From Ancylostoma caninum (Eukaryota; Nematoda; Chromadorea; Rhabditida; Ancylostomatidae), in the NCBI GenBank assembly GCA_037903475.1, contig JBAJFG010000314.1, forward strand, positions 1,426,001-1,490,000: 64,000 bases of DNA, in the 5' to 3' direction. This document shows positions 1-12,264 of this stretch, piece after piece. The notes under the pieces are model-generated. The model was not told the origin of the DNA, ran no database searches, and saw only the letters and a list, made by a program, of their open reading frames with translations. Each line of letters begins with the position of its first letter. Position 1 is the stretch's first letter. The translations under genes and the position numbers were made by a program.

Positions 1-2404
1 GTATACACTGATGTGTAGTATCGAACCCACAACAAAGACGTAGCCATTGGAACAATGTAAATTTATTTGCAGAAATTTCAGGGGGAAAACCTATGATGAC
101 AGCAAAACTTGTGTGGAAAAGTCCACGCCTACGAAACATTACTTTTGCTTCACGACTGCCGTAATGTGAAGACAACGCCGGCTAGGTCTTGAAAAACTGT
201 ACAACATTCGCGCAACTTAAGATAAAACGCATTTGCATCAGTCCAAGACTTCCGAAAACTTCCGTCTTTCTTGCCATTTTTCGAAAGTCGGAAGTCGGCA
301 GTCGGGAGTCCAGAAAACACCGGAATATCGGAAGTTTCGAAAGTCAGAATCCCGCTCATTCGTGGTGACAAGCCTACTTCCTTTTACTGCAATTAGTTAT
401 GAAGTATGTAAGTGAACGGGAAAGAGTTCAAACCGATTGCGGCTAAGTGCATCGAAACATCTGCGCGTGGATAAAGAGTTTTCCACCTTATACAATACCG
501 TCGGTAATTCTTGGAAAAAAAAACGAGAAAGACGAAAGGCGCGTCTTTTCCATTTTTGCTACAACATTGTTGCATAGAAGGTAAGTTCAAAGTCTTCACA
601 TATCTTCGGAATGAGCGTCTGAAGATCTATGAAAAGTGTTGAAGCCGTTACTCAAGCTTCACAAAATTAAGCTGTTAGGACTAATGCGAGTCACGCGCGA
701 TCGAAAGGCGTGTTCATGTACGACACAAGCATTTCTGATATTCTCCTCATAATACATAATGGATGAAAATGTGATCACATCCAATGTTTTTTAAATCTTC
801 TAATATCTTCATGAAGTTGCTGCTGTCAGCGAAATAGTGCTCTAAAAGCTTAATTTGGCGTACTTCAGTCAGTGGCTCTGGGGTACCTTATAGATCGTAA
901 AACGCTTAATTTAAATATGCATACATATGTGGATATTTTTCTTCTAACAAAGTTATAGACAAACTTTTTGCCAGGGACTACTACCGGTATTGTGATAGGG
1001 AATCCGTGTGTCCGAGACTAATTCATAGGTTCCATTCCTATGAAAAGTTAGGTTTCAAAATTAAATAACTTTGCTGAAACACAATATAATCTGTCCACGT
1101 CTTCGAACAGAATAAAATTCTTTGACTAAAGCTGAGAATGACAACGGTAGTGAGGACAACCTATACTCAACTTCTTCTTTCTAACCTGTTTCCAAGGAAT
1201 GGAGTCAGTCTTTCACGCGTGATTGCCTATTTGCTCTGTTCAAATGCCTCGCCAGCACTGAACTTTAATACCCGAGTCTTCGATCTTGTCTGGTAAAGGG
1301 TTTCTGATTCTCGTCTCTATCTACTTTCATCCTCTGAGATGGCCAAACTAATTTACGTAGCAGCTGAATATGTGTTGCATCTCAGCACATGACCTCGATA
1401 GGCGCTGTTCCTCGTCGACGAAACAGAAAGATTTCTGCGCCTTGATTCACTGTCTTGCAGTACCGCAATGGTTATTATATCAGGCTGTTGCGAAATTAAT
1501 TGCCGAAATGGACACTTCAGTTCAAATTTTATAACTCGGCTCAAACACATCACTATGTGGTCATCAGTTTAACATAGATTCAATTCGGCAGATCCTTTCT
1601 AAAAATCCAGTCAAGATTGCATGCCTTTACAACAAGAATTGGGACTGCCAGAACCTGCGAACTTCTGGAAGCCGATTTCAGCATGCCCGAGATCAGCAAT
1701 CTGCTGTTGCCGCAGGTTTGCATGTGGAGGATGTGAAAAGTGATATTCAGTAGGGGAATGATCTGAGGAATCAGGAGAATGAGTACCTCTCTGCCTTACT
1801 GTGTCAGTTTTTGCTGGGTGAGTTTTGAAGTGTGATGCTTACCGTTACCCTGAATCTGGGTAAAGACTGCTCCTATTCGGCACTGCTGACCACATCTGTA
1901 GTGGAATGACTATGTTGGAAAAGGGTGCAGCAGGTCACACCCTTTTAGCACCACCAAACTCTTGACACAACCTCTCTAGAGAGAAGTCCTGGTTTAGGAA
2001 AACTTAGAATTGGGGAATCACCCCTAACCGGTACAAATTCGCGCTTCTTGGTATCGTATAGGAACCATGCTAAATCTGAAACAATTGCATCTATAAAAGG
2101 ATCTATAAAAGGGTTGGTTTCGAGGCAAAAATTATATTAGAAAAAATGTCACAGCTAGTGAGAAGCGCTAGAGCTAGTGAGTCTAATCGTCAGAAGGTCA
2201 CTTCATGTTTTGAAACGATAGTATAGTGAGAACTCATCTCTGCCTTCAACGTCCGAATGCTATCATCCTGTAAAGGTTCCACAACTGTCCTTAACACTTG
2301 CTCGTCAAAGGACAAACTGCGATCACTACCATGGTTGCCTTGTGGCTCAAAATCGTTGGAAGAAAATTTGCGATTGAGTGGCTCACTGTCCGTCGAGAAA
2401 ATAA
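1..2404. other. Intergenic, no supported gene
   Basis: No reading frame of gene-like length or composition and no phase-consistent exon chain was found on either strand. Around 1600-1790 there is a short open plus-strand stretch with balanced codons, but it has no recognisable family and no convincing splice sites. The base composition is ordinary and AT-leaning. Confidence 0.5.
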
Positions 2405-3140
2405 TTACAAATGGACTGGAATGAGGAGGGGAATACGGATTGGAGTAATGTGCACCTAGGTCACATAAGTAGAAGGAATAGCCGAAACGGGTGCCAGGGC
2501 ACCCTTTATGCAGGAATTTACCCAGGCCGTGACGGACTTCCTTTTTTGGACGCGGGCGCCGCTATCACAACGCTGGATCGCCATGCGTTTTACCACCTTT
2601 CGACGCCGGCGCACCCTTATCACAGTGGTGGACCCGTCTCCCCCACTTCTGGGCGCCGGAGCACTCTTATCACAGTGGTGGACCCGTCTTCCCACTTCTG
2701 GGCGCGGGCGCACCCTTATCACAGTGGTGGACCCATCTCCCCCACATTTGGGCACCGGCGCACCCTTATCACAGTGGTGGACCCGTCTTCCCACTTCTGG
2801 GCGCGGGCGCACCCTTATCACCGTGGTGGACCCGTCTCCCCCACTTTTGGACGCCGGCGCACACTTATCACAGCGGTGGACCCGTCCCCCCACTTTGGGC
2901 GCCGGCGCTGCCCTTCTGTATAGACTCCATTGACGGACCTGTTGCACATTATCCAACCTTCCCTTCGATCTCATTCCTACCCTACTCAACCATACCACAC
3001 CCGTTCCTAGCCTTTTATATGATCTTGCAATCATCACACAATCACGACCACTGATCAATTGTAGAATTTCGTAACGGTCTGACACACATTCATACTTACA
3101 TACTGACACACATGTAAACAGCCTAAGCCCGTCATTATAA
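2405..3140. repeat. Dispersed element with internal ~48-bp GC-rich minisatellite, copy A
   Basis: The copy starts with AATGGACTGGAATGAGG, continues through CACCTAGGTCACAT and GGGTGCCAGGGCACC, enters a tandem array (about 2600-2910) and ends near GCCCGTCATTATAAGT. The array unit is about 48-50 bp, built of CTTATCACAGTGGTGGACC, CGTCTCCCCCACTT and GGGCGCCGGCGCAC. Flanks and array are shared with 5766-6490, and the array plus the 3' end with 48225-48640, so this is an interspersed element and not a local satellite. Long open frames through it on both strands are artefacts of the repeat and not genes. Confidence 0.85.
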
Positions 3141-3296
3141 GTATGATTTTTAAAATACTTACTATCAATTATTTACTATGAAATCAATGTTTTTAGTAAT
3201 TTTATTAAGTAATTTCATTATTAGTAATTTTATTAAACCATGTGGGTCCACGGAATAGCGGAGTTTTTTTCCTACGACCCCCCCCCTGGGCTAGCA

Positions 3297-3535
3297 ACCC
3301 CTGCATCCGGGTGTGTATCATCGTGAGGGAAAACGGGGCGTGGTACAGTCCTGCGATTGGTTTGTTTAAATCCTCGTCCCGCCCCAAACTCGTTCCCTTC
3401 GCGCGCGACTCCACCATGCATGGCCATGCAAAATTTGAATGCGACCGAGGACGAGTTGATCGTGATGGGCGGGAAGTCTCCGCCTGGTTTTCCCTCACGA
3501 TGATAGGCACCCCCTGCATCCGGCACTGGTATCCC
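3297..3535. mobile_element. Foldback MITE-like element (family with 12265-12495)
   Basis: Terminal inverted segments TATCATCGTGAGGGAAAAC (about 3315-3335) and its complement (about 3485-3510) bracket a short interior. CCCCTGCATCCGG occurs at both outer edges. The interior shares GCGATTGGTT, a Cys-less GC-rich core and GGGCGGGAAG with the copy near 12.3 kb. There is no coding capacity. Confidence 0.6.
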
Positions 3536-3654
3536 CGTATTCGCTGGTTCGCCTAATGAATTCCGTGAATTGTGTTGCTTCCTCAGACAATGAAACGGGC
3601 TGAGCGCGGTACCAAAGTAGCGCTTGCAGGCTGATCGCGGTACCATTCAATGCG

Positions 3655-3860
3655 AAAATGCGAATCTGGCTGCTCAGAACTTCAGAAACAACTTGGAAAC
3701 AAGCAATCTGGCAGGCTGGTTTCCAACTTACTACTAAGGTTGTATCCAAGCCTGTTATGACGATGTTTCCAAGTTATCACTAAGGTTGCATCCGAGCTTA
3801 TCATGGGGTTGTTGCAACCTTATTTCTTGGCCGTATTCAATCTAGTCATGAAGTTGTTTC
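3655..3860. repeat. Degenerate tandem array of GTTGTWTCCAASYT units
   Basis: Imperfect units of roughly 35-40 bp alternate AAACAACTTGG, TTTCCAACTTA, AAGGTTGTATCCAAGC and similar words. Related arrays occur at 8600-8850 and 11530-11790, each next to a GCGGTACC or GACCGCGGACC-type flank, which indicates a mobile family and not three independent satellites. Confidence 0.6.
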
Positions 3861-4180
3861 GAACTTGTCTCTGAACGTATAGTTGATTCTCCAGACTTCG
3901 TTTGTTTGTTTGTTTTGGTAATGCGTTTCCGTTTTGGGCTGGAGATGGTAGTAGGTGAGAGTTGTATATCAAACGTTATATCGGACTTATTGTCGGGCTG
4001 CATCTCATTGCGTTTAAATGAAACTTGCTTTCCCATATGACATCGGTTTGAACCGTGGAAGTCTCTGCAACTTTGACTACGATAGGATAACTATCAGGTT
4101 ATGATTATTTTCGAAGAGCTATAGACGCCAAGGCCTTTAGTAGAATACGCCGTAGCGTGGAAGGGATCGAGAGAAGGTGC

Positions 4181-4256
4181 ATGGTTTGAAGACAATGTCC
4201 CACCTCATTTCCGTGTCTATGGTTTGAAGACAATGTCCCACCTCATTTCCGTGTCT
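4181..4256 (+). repeat. 38-bp perfect tandem duplication
   Basis: Two adjacent copies begin ATGGTTTGAAGACAATG and run to CATTTCCGTGTCT. The second copy continues into GAGTTGTTAAAAGATTCTG, which resembles the outer end of the AGGCAG/TTAA element family described at 24499-24786. This is therefore probably the degraded end of such an element. Confidence 0.75.
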
Positions 4257-4799
4257 GAGTTGTTAAAAGATTCTGTATCTCCCCGACGCGCTGTTTCCAG
4301 CGATATACATACATAGCATGCCTTTCAATGGCCTTTAAGCGCGTTTTTCCTGTCAGCGCAGAGTCAGGCGTCAGATGGGAGATTCCTGAGAAGGGGTCCG
4401 ATGGGAGTGGGCTAAAGTGGGGATGGGGATCGTATTTGGTAAGGACGGCGTGCCGTATTAAGAGGAGGTAGCTAGACTTTACCATGATGAATACTAATAG
4501 TATCAACTGTTGGTAAGAGGAAACGTGGGCCCGTAGTAAAGTGTCATGGCGGTGAGATCAGTGCCTGCACAACTCGTCGCCACATTTGGGGCAATGATCG
4601 CACGCGCGATGACCTTCCAACATTGAGGAATGGAAATCATCACCATCCGTGGCCCTGCTGCGAGCACGTATGTGCAGGTCGCTGATCTCATCGCCCTGGA
4701 GGGCGATCATCGCCATCAGAAAGTGTGCGGAGTGAAGAGACGCTGAGTGACATCTCACTCGGAGTATGGTGATGTTGTACGTATGGTCTGTTAGCCCAA

Positions 4800-5003
4800 A
4801 GGTGGCACCTGAGGTGACTTTGTCTGCAATTACGACTTTGTCCGCAGAATGCATCTTGGAGGAGATTTTACTAGGCAGTAGGGGGCATCAGAGTGGAAGG
4901 GAACACACCACATACATATCAAAAAAGTGCAAAAATTTGATTATCTGGCCGACTTCGGGACGAGGTCGTAATTGCGGACAAAGTCGACCCAGGTGACACC
5001 TCT
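4800..5003. repeat. Inverted repeat with ~45-bp arms
   Basis: The left arm (about 4801-4848) contains ACCTGAGGTGACTTTGTC and GCAATTACGACTTTGTCCGC. The right arm (about 4955-5001) is the near-complement, with GTAATTGCGGACAAAGTCG. Just downstream (5112-5164) a second hairpin has 13-bp arms GTACGACTTGTCA/TGACAAGTCGTAC. The region is non-coding. From 5171 to 5408 nothing is recognisable. Confidence 0.6.
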
Positions 5004-5408
5004 GCGCTACCAGGCTGTATGATCAGGTGCACCAATTGCACAGAATGCATCTGAGCCTACGGACTCAGGCATGTTGAATTTCACCCAACAGCACAGAACA
5101 AGCTAGAATGTGTACGACTTGTCACAAGGACAGAGGTGCTTCTGGTGCCTCTGACAAGTCGTACTCGTTCTCGCATTTTAGTCGCAATGGTTCATAACTG
5201 TCTCACACGCTAAAACAGCCTCGGAAATGATGTGCAAATACGTGAAACACGTACATTTGAACACTTTTCGTGCCCGTCCGATTCATCGTGGGGATGACCA
5301 CCATACTAATCTCCAACGCGGAATGCGATCATTGCCCTGAAGGTGATGTGTGATGATCGCACTGGACACTTTACTACTTGCCGTGTATTCAACAATTTAT
5401 AATATACA

Positions 5409-5471
5409 AGTCTGGCCGTCCGGCTGACGCCGGACCTCCAGACTTATACTGATGCTCGCTTCGCTCGCATA
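5409..5471 (+). repeat. Dispersed ~60-bp palindromic segment, copy 1
   Basis: The segment opens AGTCTGGCCGTCCGGCTGAC and closes GCCGGACCTCCAGACT, so the first 37 bases can fold on themselves. A non-palindromic tail with GATGCTCGCTTCGCTCGCAT follows. A nearly identical segment with the same tail lies at 47642-47703. Between here and 5765 nothing else is recognisable. Confidence 0.75.
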
Positions 5472-5765
5472 CTCCGCATACGATGCAGAAAAAAAAGGTG
5501 AACAGATTTAGTAGATCCTGTATCCTCCCGAGTAAGTCCATCGACTTTCGGAAAGCTTTCGATAGTGTGAGCGGTAGCCTTCCTCCACGTGGGAGAAGTA
5601 ATTTCTTTTGATTGTCCCTAGTGGCCGTTGTTAATGGGACGTAGCCGATTCGGAGGAAATGCTCTCTTGAAATAATTTATCTTTAGCAGGTTGTTGTGGT
5701 AACTCAAGTGATAACGGTCTGCCCATGTATAAAAACAGAGTGTAGAGTGGGGTCGATTCAGACAC

Positions 5766-6490
5766 AAATGGACTGGAATGAGGAATACGGATTGGAATAA
5801 CGTGCACCTAGGTCACATAGGTCATATAGAAGGAATAGCCGGAACGGGTGCCAGGGCACCATTCATGAAGAAATTTCCCTAAGCCGTGACGAACTTCTTT
5901 TTCTGGACGCGGGCGCCCTTATCACAACGCTGGACCGTCATGCGTTTCCCCACCGTTTCCCCGCCGGCGCACCCTTATCACAGTGGTGGACCCGTCTCCC
6001 CCACTTCTGGGCGCCGGCGCACCCTTATCACAGTGGTGGACCCATCTCCCCCACATTTGGGCACCGGCGCACTCTTATCACAGTGGTGGACCCGTCTTCC
6101 CACTTCTGGGCGCGGGCGCACCCTTATCACCGTGGTGGACCCGTCTCTCCCACTTCTGGGCTCCGGAGCACCCTTATCACAGTGGTGGACCCGTCTCCCC
6201 CACTTTTGGGCGCCAGCGCACCCTTATCACAGGGTGGACCCGTCCCCCCACTTTTGGCCGCCGGCGCAGCCCTTCTATATTGACTCCATTGACGGAACCG
6301 TTGCACATTGTCCAACCTTCTCCTCCATCTCATCCCAACCCCACTCAACCATACCACACCCATTCCTAGGCTTTTATATGATCTCACAATCACGATCACT
6401 GACCAATTGTAGAATTTCGTAACGGTCTGACACACATACATACAGACAGACATGAAAACAGACTAAGCCCGTTATTATAAGTCATGATGA
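5766..6490. repeat. Dispersed element with internal ~48-bp minisatellite, copy B
   Basis: This is collinear with 2405-3140: the same AATGGACTGGAATGAGG start, CACCTAGGTCACAT segment, array (about 5965-6265) and GCCCGTTATTATAAGTCATGAT end. Unit number and order differ from copy A, so the array has expanded or contracted independently since the copies separated. Frames read through it are repeat artefacts. Confidence 0.85.
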
Positions 6491-7156
6491 TACTCTACCA
6501 ACGTTTAAAAAGAGGTGGTAGCCAGTACTAGCAGATCACTTCGCGGTTTGCCGGTGTGTTCAAAAGTTGGGTAAATTCGTCGTAGTACGATGACTGCATC
6601 CACTATCAGGAAGTTGGATTCTGCACGCTTACAGGGGGTGATGAACTGTGTTTGAATCCAGAGCTTCATTTTGCCGGTTTCCCTTCTTTTGAATCCATAT
6701 CGACATGTTTTTGAGATTTCGATTAGAAATTTCTCAAATTTTGACCTATCCAAAGGAAATTCCTCATCTAAATAACTCCAACAGAAATAAGCTTAAAACC
6801 AAGAAAGTCAGGCAATGAAACGGCTATCGAGTGCTCTCTTACGAGGATTCAGCGGCATTTCAATAGTGCGCAAACTGCTTGTGTAAGAGCAGAAGCAGTG
6901 TGACCATCTAGATTCTGGGGAGAAACAAAAATCGTGCAAAACAGTTTGTGGAGTAACAGAAGTTATTTGCAGATATTACGGAAACTCTTCTCATATGTAG
7001 TTCAGAGGGAGAAATTTCCCATTGAATATGATCTCAGAGATTCTCTTTTTCCCCGCAATCAAGAACGCGATGGGAATTTCATCAAATTTCTCATCGATTT
7101 CTCACCGACCTACCAAAAAGATGTTGAGGCTTAGAGGATTGGAACTCTGGAACTAC
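6491..7156. other. Intergenic, nothing recognised
   Basis: No phase-consistent exons, tRNA-like sequence or strong repeats were seen. Part of 7010-7110 (around CGATTTCTCACCGACC) loosely resembles 43350-43430, suggesting an old dispersed repeat. Confidence 0.4.
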
Positions 7157-7408
7157 TCTGATAACTGTGCAGCTCGAACGCAGCCCGAACGGCGTAATGG
7201 TTCGGGTAGAAACCCTGGCAGCAACGGTTGCCAGTTGCTGCCATCCTCCCCTTGATTGCTGCCGTCCCTCAGCAATTGCTGCTAAAGGGTCGACAGATTG
7301 AGCAGCAATCGAGGGAAGGATGGCAGCAACTGGCAACCGTTGCTGCTAGGGTTTCTACCCGAACCATTACGCCGTTTGATCTCCGTTCGTCCTGCCCAGT
7401 TATCAGAG
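7157..7408. mobile_element. Foldback element with ~93-bp arms
   Basis: The left arm 7157-7250 and right arm 7316-7408 are near-perfect inverted copies around a 65-bp loop. Shared words are TTCGGGTAGAAACCCT, AGCAACGGTTGCCAGTTGCT and AACGGCGTAATGG. Outer ends TCTGATAACTG/CAGTTATCAGA define terminal inverted repeats. There is no coding capacity, as in MITEs. Confidence 0.8.
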
Positions 7409-7608
7409 TAAATAGAGATCTTCTTCCTTCATGATCGTGTAGATTTCTATTCCTTGAATGCGGCAATCGCAGTGCTGCTTCAAACACCCTACTTTTGAAT
7501 ACTCCGGTAAGCCCTGACACAGTCCATTCGTATGAGCACGTTTTTTTTCACATAATTTCGACCGAGATCGCACCCTTCGGTTCGACTAGATGTCGGCTGA
7601 GTGACTGG

Positions 7609-7997
<389 letters not shown>

Positions 7998-8116
7998 CAT
8001 AAACATGTACATACTGTGAACGGCAATGGCGGTGGCCCATCCATTTTTATGAAATGCTGAAGACTGCGCAGTGTACAAATTCACTAAAAAAAACTTCGGT
8101 TTCGCTACGCCAACTA

Positions 8117-8389
8117 CAGTGGACATCAATGGCGGTGGCCCATCCACAGCCTCGAAAGGGACGCAGCGCGACGGCGCTGCGCGCCCCGGGATCGGTGTCG
8201 TCTGCCGCTGGAATGCTATTTCTAGCCGCTTTCTTCCCGATTCGGTCAAAAATCCTTAAAATAATCGGGTAGAAAAGGTGCTAGATAAATCACAACAGCA
8301 ACAGAAGAGACCGTTTACGACGCACGCGGTGCGGTTGCGCGGCGTATTTCTCGAGGCCGCGGATGGGCCACCGCCATTGACGTCCACTG
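8117..8389. mobile_element. TA-flanked MITE, CAGTGGACG family, copy 1
   Basis: The element starts CAGTGGACATCAATGGCGG and ends with the complement CCGCCATTGACGTCCACTG. It is bounded by TA at 8115-8116 and 8390-8391. Related copies lie at 32845-33099, 60356-60606 and, degraded, at 52426-52710. The interior carries GCGCGGCGCGGTTGCGCGG and no gene. TA target and 5'-CAGTGG ends suggest mobilisation by a Tc1/mariner-type transposase (inference). Confidence 0.85.
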
Positions 8390-8599
8390 TACACGGATGA
8401 GAAAGCATATTTGCTCGAGAACATGCAATGCAGTAATAGCGGAAAAGAAGAAAGAAACAATCACTAAATAGTGAAGAAAGTAATCGCGGAGTGTCAAAGG
8501 TTATAAAGTTAGCTAATGAGAATGAAGCAGTTGCATCACGTAATGGTTTGATCGATAGTCAAGTTGAAACGTGTTGACATCTACTGATTGTCAAGTGGC

Positions 8600-8850
8600 T
8601 GTGAAAAATTGGATACAACTTGTCCCTGGCTAGATATGTTGGATACAACATATCTCTGCCCGGATAGGTTGCATTTGTCCTTGGCGAAGTAAGTTGTTTC
8701 CAACTTGTTTTAAATGAGATAAGTTGGAAACAACATGTTATGGACGAGGCTATGCAAGAGATATGTAGTATCCAACTTGATTTCACCCTCGATAATTTGG
8801 ATATAACTTGTTTTGGACCTGATAAGTTGGAAACAACTTCTGAGTGACGG
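8600..8850. repeat. Degenerate array of GTTGGAAACAACTT units
   Basis: Repeated words are GTTGGAAACAAC, GTTGGATACAAC and the reverse complement GTTTCCAACTTG, in mixed orientation at roughly 35-bp spacing. This is the same family as 3655-3860 and 11530-11790. Adjoining sequence to 8930 contains GGTCCGCGGTCAGCC, also seen near the 11.5-kb copy. Confidence 0.55.
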
Positions 8851-9040
8851 CGCATCAGAATTTGGCCGTCAGCGGATGGTCCGCGGTCAGCCAATGAAAT
8901 TGCGTTCCGCAAGATTTGGCGGACCGCGGGCAGAGCTGAACCCGGAATTTCGAAACATCAGGTACTGGGCTGGACACTCGTTCGTGCGATGTTGCCAGCA
9001 CGAAGGAAGCGACATCCGCATGTAGTTGGAGTTAGAAAAT

Positions 9041-10654
9041 ATGGAAGTGAGTTCATGTTGCCATATAACTTCCGTCGTAGGAATATTATAAGTGCGAAGA
9101 GGTGTTAAATTAGAAGGTTATTATAGTTCAATTTTCACTTCAAAGTGAGAAAATTTAGGTTAAAGATTTACGTTAGTTCCAGTGGGGAAAGTTATTGCTA
9201 TTACTTTTCCTCTCTAGAATTTCTCGAAAAACGGAAAATGGAGAGCAGTTATCAGAGAACACCTGCATAAGCTGCGCACCCAGAGTATCGGCAACCCAGC
9301 CGCGGAGCAGTACAACAAGAATCTCAAGAAAGTAAGTCTGTTTTCTTCTGTTTTGCTCAAATACACAAAATGGGCGCTCCATGTTTTCCTGCTGAGCTTA
9401 GTGAGAATGAGTCGAAATTCGTTCGGTTTTTGAATGCGCACGTCACAAATTCAATTAGAATTCTTCACGAAAGTGTAAAGATGGTGTAAACGTAAGTCAT
9501 GGAAATAATCTGTGGTATTGGTGTCACTGTTGCTCTCATATAATGCTACGCATCATCCACATCCACGTGTGTGGTAATCTGTGCGGCTCAACTCTGTGTG
9601 TTGCTATGCATCACTTTCACGTGTGTGAATTGACATGCACACGCACTGATTGTGTCAGCTTCCTTTCCGAAGCCAGTTTTTGGAGCAATCTTCGCTTCAG
9701 CAGTAGATATAATGAGATTAAACACCCTTACTTTGAGCTGTATTTGTTGAGTATCCCATTATAGATTTTGCCGAGGCGCTTGTTGGATGTGGTCACGAAG
9801 AACTGCGAACATGCCTCACGACGGACATACAGCAATCCGACTATGTTTCCGCAAATCACTCTGGAAGTTGCACCATTTCTGATGCTTTATTAGGTTTTTT
9901 TTCACCAGGACAAACGAAGGAGGAAAGGGATGTCGCTCTGCAGCGGAAAACAGCCGACAGGATGGAGCTAAGAAGCAATGCTTTTTCAGCAATGCAGAAA
10001 GCACAGCGGGTATATTTTTCGCACTGTCTTTCCAAAAATATTGTTCAAATATTGTTCTAGAAAGGATCTGAGAGCATACTCAAACGCTATTATCAATGGC
10101 ACCTTCACATGGATGGCGAACAATATGAATATTCTTCATTCTTCGATCCCCCTGTCTTCGCACTATCAATCCATCAATTTTAGAAACAGTCGGAAAGAAG
10201 AAGAATGGAATCTGGCGAGTACGGAGACGATCCGCAGGAGCAGGAAGTCGTGTTACAGGGGACGTCAATCATGATCAGTATTCCCGCAGAATGGCGCGCA
10301 GCACCACCCACGCGGCGCGGCGGGATATCTGGGTGCTGCGGCTGGTGGATGTTGCCGGGATTTTCAGCTTTTCTCTAGTTTCTGCGACAATTTCACTCAT
10401 TTGTGGGCCTTTTTGGTAACTGTTTGAGATAGAGTGGCGCTGTGGGCAACCGCACTCTTCTTCGGATATTCCTGAGTTGAGTTGAACTTTCACAGGTGCA
10501 TCAGCAAGAACTTCTGCCTGACGTCACTAACTTCGATAAAGAACGCACGATGCAATTTCTTCTCACGATTGACCTAGAAATCATCGTGGATAAGAGAATG
10601 CTGTTCATCAACCACATTGAAGACCGCAAATTACGCCATACAACAGCTTTCTAA
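9041..10654 (+). CDS. Unrecognised multi-exon gene (partial reconstruction)
   Basis: Exons that look coding, with good splice sites, are 9218-9331 (contains KWRAVIREHLHKLR, phase 0 to 0), 9765-10009 (81 codons, from FAEALVGCGHEEL to a basic helix RKTADRMELRSN), 10184-10246 (63 bases, ERRRMESGEYGDD) and 10496-10654, which ends ...RHTTAF and TAA. ATG-GAA at 9041-9046 before GTGAGT, with an acceptor TTAG five bases upstream, would give a start in phase with 9218. The join 9331 to 9765 is out of phase by one base, so an exon is missing or an end is wrong. The product would be about 235 residues, soluble, charged and rich in predicted helix. I recognise no family. The last exon lies between the inverted repeats of 10260-10899. 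Confidence 0.42.
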
Positions 10655-10899
10655 TAAGCAATGGCAAAAAGCCTCTTCGTAGGTAAGACGATATCCTAAG
10701 ACGATATCCTCTGAATCTGTGCCACTCTATCTCAGACGTTTACCAAAAAGGCCCACAAACAAGTGAAAATTTGCAGAGACTAAAGAAAAGCTGAAAATCC
10801 CGGCAACACCCACAAGCCGCATCACCCAGCCAGCCCGCCACGCCGCGTGGGTGGTGCGGCACGCCATCCCGTGGGAATACTGATGGTGATTGACGTCTC
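10260..10899. mobile_element. Pair of ~180-bp inverted repeats flanking an exon
   Basis: The left arm 10260-10440 and right arm 10720-10899 are inverted copies of clearly over 80 percent identity by eye. Shared words are GACGTCAATCA, ACCACCCACGCGGCG, GTTGCCGGGATTTTCAGC and GAGATAGAGTGGC. The 280-bp loop contains the last exon of the gene starting at 9041. Either one foldback element has captured the exon, or two copies inserted in opposite orientation in the last intron and in the 3' untranslated region. Confidence 0.8.
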
Positions 10900-11529
10900 C
10901 TATATGTACGACATTTGTCACGGAGTGAACATTGATGCAATTGCGGACCCAGTACAAAGGCTACGTGCGAGCCAGTAAAAACGTAGCCTTTCAACTAAGA
11001 ATTTGATCTATTGGAATGGATCAGTTCGCGCGTACTGCAACGCGATGTTTACTCCCAGGTGAACGCCCTGTAGATGACATTTCCTCCGAGGAAGTAGCCG
11101 AATTCGTCGAGGTGGATAAATGATATCTGCACGTACATTGTGATTTTTCCGTTGTAATACACTCCATGAGCTTTTTGTGTTTACCTCAGTTTCTTCCCTA
11201 CGTCTTGCCTTTGAATGAATCGATTTGTCTTTCCATACACTTTTATTCTCATGAAGCTATGGGGGTTTTTTTCATCTAGCCAATATTTTCTCATATCGCA
11301 TCTGAAGATGTTATAGTGTTTGCATTGTATTGTAATTTGTGAGTGAATGCACTTATGAACCAAATATATGCCAATAAAGAGAAGATTTGTGTTTGTTATT
11401 CATTCCTATATTGGTAGCATTTCATTCATACATTATTAGAATGTACATATAACACCATCATCGGGTCGCCACTACACCTTTTGACTGGTTGACCGCGGAC
11501 CTTGCGCGAGCTGACCGCGCATCAATTAT
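10900..11529. other. Intergenic, nothing recognised
   Basis: No coding exon chain is visible. An AATAAAG near 11374 could be a plus-strand polyadenylation signal, but it is 0.7 kb beyond the stop codon at 10652 and cannot be assigned. Confidence 0.4.
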
Positions 11530-11790
11530 TAGCCGGCCTGAGAATTTTCGAAACAACTTGGAAACAAACAATCTGACAAGTTGTCTGAAGGCTTCACACA
11601 ACTTACCACATTGCTTGTGTACAAGCTTGTCAAAAGGTGGTATTCAAGCTTGTTTCGAGGCTGTTTCCAACTTACCCCTAAGGTTGTATGTATCCAAGCT
11701 TGTCCTGAGGTTGTCTCCAACTTACCCCTAAGGTCGTATCCAAGCTCCTCCCAAGGTTGTTTCCAAGGTAACCTGTGTATCAGTTGTAAT
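11530..11790. repeat. Degenerate array of AAGGTTGTWTCCAAGCTTGTC units
   Basis: This is the clearest member of the array family also at 3655-3860 and 8600-8850. Units alternate TCCAACTTACCCCTAAGGTT and TATCCAAGCTTGTCC. The left flank GACCGCGGACCTTGCGCGAG resembles the flank of the 8.6-kb copy. From 11790 to 12264 nothing further is recognised. Confidence 0.6.
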
Positions 11791-12264
11791 ATCTCGCTGC
11801 ATCTCATTTCATCCAAATGAAATCCCCAATCGCCTTTTCTTTGGCACCAGTGACGACGATAGAGGTTTCGGCCACTCCGGCTATAATAGGCACCTTCTCG
11901 GGGTACAGTCATACAGTCCGTATGGTATTCTCTTGGGACACATTTGATTCTGATGGCCCCGCGTTTGCAGGTCTCGTGAAACATTCTCCTAGTCGAATAG
12001 TTATGATCGTATGCCAAATTTCCTCTTTGGAAAAGAATGATAATTCGAGGTTGCGCAGACCCGTTGAATTAGAGCATGCGGTTGTCGCCTAAGGTTGGCG
12101 CTATACTCTACGTAGAGTGCAGCACCCTGCTTCGTCGTCTCTAGCGACTGTGACGGTAGTGCTTATCGACTGTGGATGGGGCATCGGAGCGGCCCGGCTA
12201 AGTTGCTCGACGAACGATAGCCAACTTTGGCGATCGACCGTCGCGAATCGGCGGCAGCCACCAC

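Noticed and set aside
2456..3109. 217-codon minus-strand open frame and companions on the plus strand
   Set aside because: It is produced entirely by the GC-rich minisatellite, whose unit length keeps frames open. The same happens at 5886-6453 and 48150-48625.
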